Assembly (NCBI GenBank): GCA_963677605.2
Contig: CAXXDX010000004.1
Span: forward strand, 104,239 to 168,238
Length of the DNA: 64,000 bases
Direction of reading: 5' to 3'
From: JAGLOK01 sp963677605
Lineage (GTDB): Bacteria; Bacillota; Clostridia; Christensenellales; UMGS416
Part shown: positions 61,342-64,000 of the stretch, piece by piece
Numbering within the stretch: position 1 is the stretch's first letter
How the letters are laid out: each line of letters begins with the position of its first letter
The notes under the pieces: model-generated
The model's input: the letters and a program-made list of their open reading frames with translations, nothing else
The model's database searches: none
What the model was told of the DNA's origin: nothing
Program-made: the position numbers and the translations under genes

Positions 61342-62274
61342 TTATACTTTGCACAAATCAGATATAAGCGAATCCGCTTCATCCCAATCTTTAAGCGTAG
61401 CTCCGCAGGCCAGAGCGTGTCCCCCGCCTCCGTATTTAAAGGCAATCTGATTTACTGTTTTACTCTTTGAACGAATCTCTGCCATAATTCCATTGGGAGA
61501 GTGGGTAAAATTAGCCCATATCTCAATTCCTTTAATATCGGCCATTGCATTGACCATTCCTCGGGATATTTGAAAAAGGCTTAGCTTGCTTTCTTCCACC
61601 ATTTGTTTCGTATTCTTCATAAAGGCTACATCACCGATTGTTTCAAATCCCGCCATAACTTTGCCTTTATACCGTATATAATTAATGTCAGCAGCGTACA
61701 TCTCATTAAACATTTGACTTAAATTAAAGTCTTGTTCCATCAGCTTTGATGCAACATAGAATGTGCCTGAAGACACACCTTTATACCTGAACCTTCCGCT
61801 GTCGGATGAGAGACCTTTCATCAGATACTCTGCAATTTCGCTATTAAGGGTTAATCCTATATTAGCTATAAGATAATAAACTATTTCACAAGCAGACACT
61901 ACACTGCTGTCGGTAATTTTAATATCTCCGAAATCAGGCTCTCTTCCGTGGTGATCAATAACGACTACCTTTTTAGACAATTCATAGCGCGTATCGTTTA
62001 TAAGGCTTTTCGCCGGAGTATCGGTTGCAATAACCAATGACTCTTTAAATGCTTTGTCATCCAGCTGTGTGTAATGCTTCTCGCTGTCCGGCGCAGGAAA
62101 CTCAGTTGCAACCGCATATATGTCTTTTTCAGGGTATCCTTTTTTTAGCGCAAGAAAAAGCCCCAGCTGAGAGCCGTATGCATCTGCATCCGGCATTTTA
62201 TGCGTAAGTATAATAATGCTGTCGATTTTTTCTATTTCACTTTGAAGTTTCTTGGCTTCACCTGTAAACATCAT
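61342..62274 (-). CDS. nrnA: DHH/DHHA1 phosphoesterase (NrnA-like nanoRNase/pAp phosphatase)
   Basis: A 310-residue manganese enzyme of the NrnA group, which degrades 2-5-nucleotide RNA and often dephosphorylates pAp. The DHH part has IILTHKMPDADAYGSQLGL near residue 21-39 and VVIDHHGREPDF near residue 103. The DHHA1 part ends with FKYGGGGHALACGATL near residue 280-295. It is intracellular. The start overlaps the stop of the upstream nuclease-like lipoprotein by 17 bases, so both are one transcript. This suggests linked handling of nucleic acid fragments. Some relatives instead cleave cyclic dinucleotides (pApA). Confidence 0.9.
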   Translation of the reverse strand: MMFTGEAKKLQSEIEKIDSIIILTHKMPDADAYGSQLGLFLALKKGYPEKDIYAVATEFPAPDSEKHYTQLDDKAFKESLVIATDTPAKSLINDTRYELSKKVVVIDHHGREPDFGDIKITDSSVVSACEIVYYLIANIGLTLNSEIAEYLMKGLSSDSGRFRYKGVSSGTFYVASKLMEQDFNLSQMFNEMYAADINYIRYKGKVMAGFETIGDVAFMKNTKQMVEESKLSLFQISRGMVNAMADIKGIEIWANFTHSPNGIMAEIRSKSKTVNQIAFKYGGGGHALACGATLKDWDEADSLISDLCKV

Positions 62275-63391
62275 CCATCGATCCTATCATAATCTGATAA
62301 TTTTCAAGATACTGCCCTATATTTCCTACAACAGTAATCACTTCTCCGACTTCAAACTCAGTTGGCTCCGGATACGGTTTTAAATATTTATCGATGCGTA
62401 CAATGCCAACATTTTCCCCATCAGTAACAACTACATCGTAACCCTTCTGTCCGTCCACGGTTATAATTTCCTGAACTGTGAGGCCTGAAATTTTCACATA
62501 TAACGCCTCAATGTCTTCATTAATCATATCAAGAGTGATTTCCTTAGGCTCTATTGTAATTCCTTCTTCTACTACAGTTATCTTTTTATCAACTATGTTT
62601 GATATTTCAAGAAGCCCGTTATACTCCAAGAGCTTGCCTTCCATTGTTACTTTGTTTCCTTTTACAAGCGCGGTATAGTTATATTTATTTGCATAGATGT
62701 ATACTGCTCCGGTATTGTCCTGAATAAATGCATTTTTATCTATTACGTTGGTTACAACGCCTTCAACCTTTACATTCTTTCCTTTTACCTGCTCGCGAAT
62801 TTCTGCCAATGTTCCGCTTGCTGTATCATTGTCATAATCATAGTCCGGATCTTCTTCGCCCCAGATTTTAATCTTCTGGCTTTGAACTCCCGATTCAAGC
62901 TTTATCATTGTATCGTTATACTTATAATCTCCATACAAATACTTAACATAAGCCAATCCTTCTTCTACAAGCATATAATTTAGCAGTTCGCCATCAACCC
63001 ATATCCATGCTAGAAGTCTGCTGTATTTATCGAAAGTATCGCTTTCTTCATCAAGTTCAAGGATGATTTCTTCGGCGTTTTGAAGTTTTTCTTTTGTAAA
63101 CTCTTTTGCAGGAAGAGCCCAAGGCTGCATTCCATCTGTAGATGAATTCATCTCCGGCGTGTCTACTGCCAGAAATCTTACTGACATTGGCATGCCGCCA
63201 ATTTTAAATGTCGCTGTATCACCATCGGAAAGACTTACAAACTCAACCACTTCATATCCATCTTTCATTATCTCCATGGAGCTGTAATCTTTGTTTTTAA
63301 GTTTAGGCATTTTTGCTTCATCGCTCTGGCAGGCAGTAAATGCCCCAAACATAAATAGTACAGTCATCAATATTGCAATTATCTTTTTCAT
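62258..63391 (-). CDS. Lipoprotein with staphylococcal-nuclease-like domain
   Basis: A 377-residue surface lipoprotein. The signal peptide ends GAFTAC (Cys21). The SNase domain (about 45-170) has VSLSDGDTATFKIGG, the key arginine and acids in VRFLAVDTPEMNS and the second arginine in DKYSRLLAWIWVDGE, so the nuclease may be active. Two OB-like domains follow (about 190-280 and 290-377; VKVEGVVTNVIDKNAFIQDN, ISGLTVQEIITVDGQKG), as in nucleic-acid-binding extensions of secreted nucleases. The start is ATG 63391 (ribosome site GAGGTAAC); the longer reading from 63418 is not needed. Coupled to nrnA. Confidence 0.87.
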   Translation of the reverse strand: MKKIIAILMTVLFMFGAFTACQSDEAKMPKLKNKDYSSMEIMKDGYEVVEFVSLSDGDTATFKIGGMPMSVRFLAVDTPEMNSSTDGMQPWALPAKEFTKEKLQNAEEIILELDEESDTFDKYSRLLAWIWVDGELLNYMLVEEGLAYVKYLYGDYKYNDTMIKLESGVQSQKIKIWGEEDPDYDYDNDTASGTLAEIREQVKGKNVKVEGVVTNVIDKNAFIQDNTGAVYIYANKYNYTALVKGNKVTMEGKLLEYNGLLEISNIVDKKITVVEEGITIEPKEITLDMINEDIEALYVKISGLTVQEIITVDGQKGYDVVVTDGENVGIVRIDKYLKPYPEPTEFEVGEVITVVGNIGQYLENYQIMIGSMDDVYR

Positions 63392-63460
63392 AGTTACCTC
63401 TCTTTTCTCATGTGGCAATACACCTTAATGTACTCTCACATAAAAACTTTTATAAAAAGA

Positions 63461-63491
63461 AAAAAGGTTACCAAAAGAGGTAACCTTTTTT
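63461..63491 (-). terminator. Terminator after the ABC binding-protein gene
   Basis: A 12-pair stem AAAAAGGTTACC/GGTAACCTTTTT with a 6-base loop and T runs on both sides, 8 bases after the stop of the right-hand gene. Confidence 0.9.
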
Positions 63492-63498
63492 AATATAC

Positions 63499-64000
63499 TT
63501 AGTTCAAGCTGGTTGCAGCATCAGTTATTGCCTGATCAACAGTTTTTGTGCCAGCAATAGCTTCTTCAACTGCAACACCAACAGCAACTCTGTAGCTGTA
63601 GCTGTCAGGGAAGATTGGGTCGAAGATATACCATGGACCTTCGTATGAAGTTCCTGTAACCTTTGTTGGGTTTACACCGGAGTCTACGAATGCCTTATAT
63701 TCTTCTGATTCGCGTGCTGATGAGCGAACAGGAAGGTAGCCTGTGTTCATTGCCCAGTAAGCTGTGATTTCAGGGCTCATGAGATATTTCATGAATTCAA
63801 ATGTTGCAAGCTCTTCTTCAGGAGTTGATTTAAGCATGAACATGTTTGATCCCTGCTGGATAACTTTCTTTTCTTTGCCGAAAGGAACCTGTGCGCTGTC
63901 CCATTCGAAAGCATCAGAGCCAACATAAGCTGAGCCGGATGTTGAGCCGATGAACATTACAGCGTTCTGGTCGTTGAATGGGCCTGACATGTATCCGTCT
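63499..64000 (-). CDS. ABC transporter extracellular solute-binding protein, C-terminal part
   Basis: The last 166 codons of a sugar-type family 1 binding protein; the gene continues beyond the right edge. The visible part has GPFNDQNAVMFIGSTSG, the glycine/asparagine patch QQGSNMFMLKSTPEEELATF, FEFMKYLMSPEITAYWAMNT, GYLPVRSSARESEEYKAF and a final VGVAVEEAIAGTKTVDQAI, all typical of the UgpB/maltose-binding C-lobe. The reading frame remains open to the last base. It probably belongs to an operon with permease genes outside the window and may import oligosaccharides that the nearby GH51 and GH78 enzymes degrade; that link is inferred from closeness only. Confidence 0.88.
   Translation of the reverse strand, partial: DGYMSGPFNDQNAVMFIGSTSGSAYVGSDAFEWDSAQVPFGKEKKVIQQGSNMFMLKSTPEEELATFEFMKYLMSPEITAYWAMNTGYLPVRSSARESEEYKAFVDSGVNPTKVTGTSYEGPWYIFDPIFPDSYSYRVAVGVAVEEAIAGTKTVDQAITDAATSLN

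Noticed and set aside
1..64000. CRISPR arrays, insertion sequences, tRNA or rRNA genes.
   Set aside because: No regularly spaced repeats, transposase-like frames or cloverleaf/rRNA sequences were found on reading through.

Overview
The window looks like chromosomal DNA from an anaerobic, low-GC Gram-positive bacterium of the class Clostridia. This is inferred from gene content: SepF and DivIVA cell division, RNase J, PyrR attenuation, an RsbV/RsbW/sigma-B type regulatory cluster, ECF folate uptake, MltG, HslUV and TrmFO. Most genes lie on the minus strand. I see no tRNA, rRNA, CRISPR array, insertion sequence or phage gene. Only one stretch longer than 300 bases (about 33000-33464) lacks a protein gene.

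Layout. 1-9100 is a mixed edge: the start of a Y-family DNA polymerase, an orphan AT-rich gene, an ABC-F ribosome-protection gene with a long leader, the ribosome-rescue factor RqcH, a DegV protein with an acetyltransferase, an SH3 lipoprotein and two small accessory genes. 9103-20974 is the complete UMP biosynthesis operon in the order pyrR-pyrP-pyrB-pyrC-pyrF-carA-carB-pyrK-pyrD-pyrE. Its leader has a fully readable PyrR attenuator, and the operon ends in a clear terminator. 20992-26187 is a division and envelope cluster (HlyD-like protein, yggS, sepF, yggT, divIVA, lspA, rluD). Its order relative to pyr matches the Bacillus subtilis ylmE-to-pyr region. 26260-28221 is a stress-type sigma factor with its partner-switching proteins. 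28246-30219 is folT-folC under a tetrahydrofolate riboswitch.

30286-43636 holds a zinc-ribbon membrane protein, a large lipoprotein with a transglutaminase-like end, mltG, RNase J, an MBOAT/SGNH acylation pair, and the hslU-hslV-trmFO-dprA group. 43757-50215 is a three-gene signalling operon: a membrane-anchored solute-binding protein, a 1346-residue hybrid histidine kinase with its own extracellular binding domain, and an HD-GYP response regulator. 50238-56746 is a full trpEGDCFBA operon. 56864-64000 has a NapH-like membrane protein, divergent arabinofuranosidase and rhamnosidase genes, nrnA, a secreted nuclease-like lipoprotein and the end of a sugar-type ABC binding protein. The cell probably uses plant-derived arabinose and rhamnose glycans.

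The most striking regulatory signal is directly upstream of trpE. Nine NAG triplets, eight of them (G/U)AG, are separated by 2-3 bases and run into the start codon. This is the hallmark of a TRAP (MtrB) RNA-binding site placed to block trpE translation. Other points of interest are an RsbW-like protein that has lost its ATP-binding motifs, while an intact HATPase lies beyond the sigma gene; the sensor operon that pairs two ligand-binding modules without a transporter; the ABC-F leader with a possible ATT start; and the structured intergenic region at 33041-33443.
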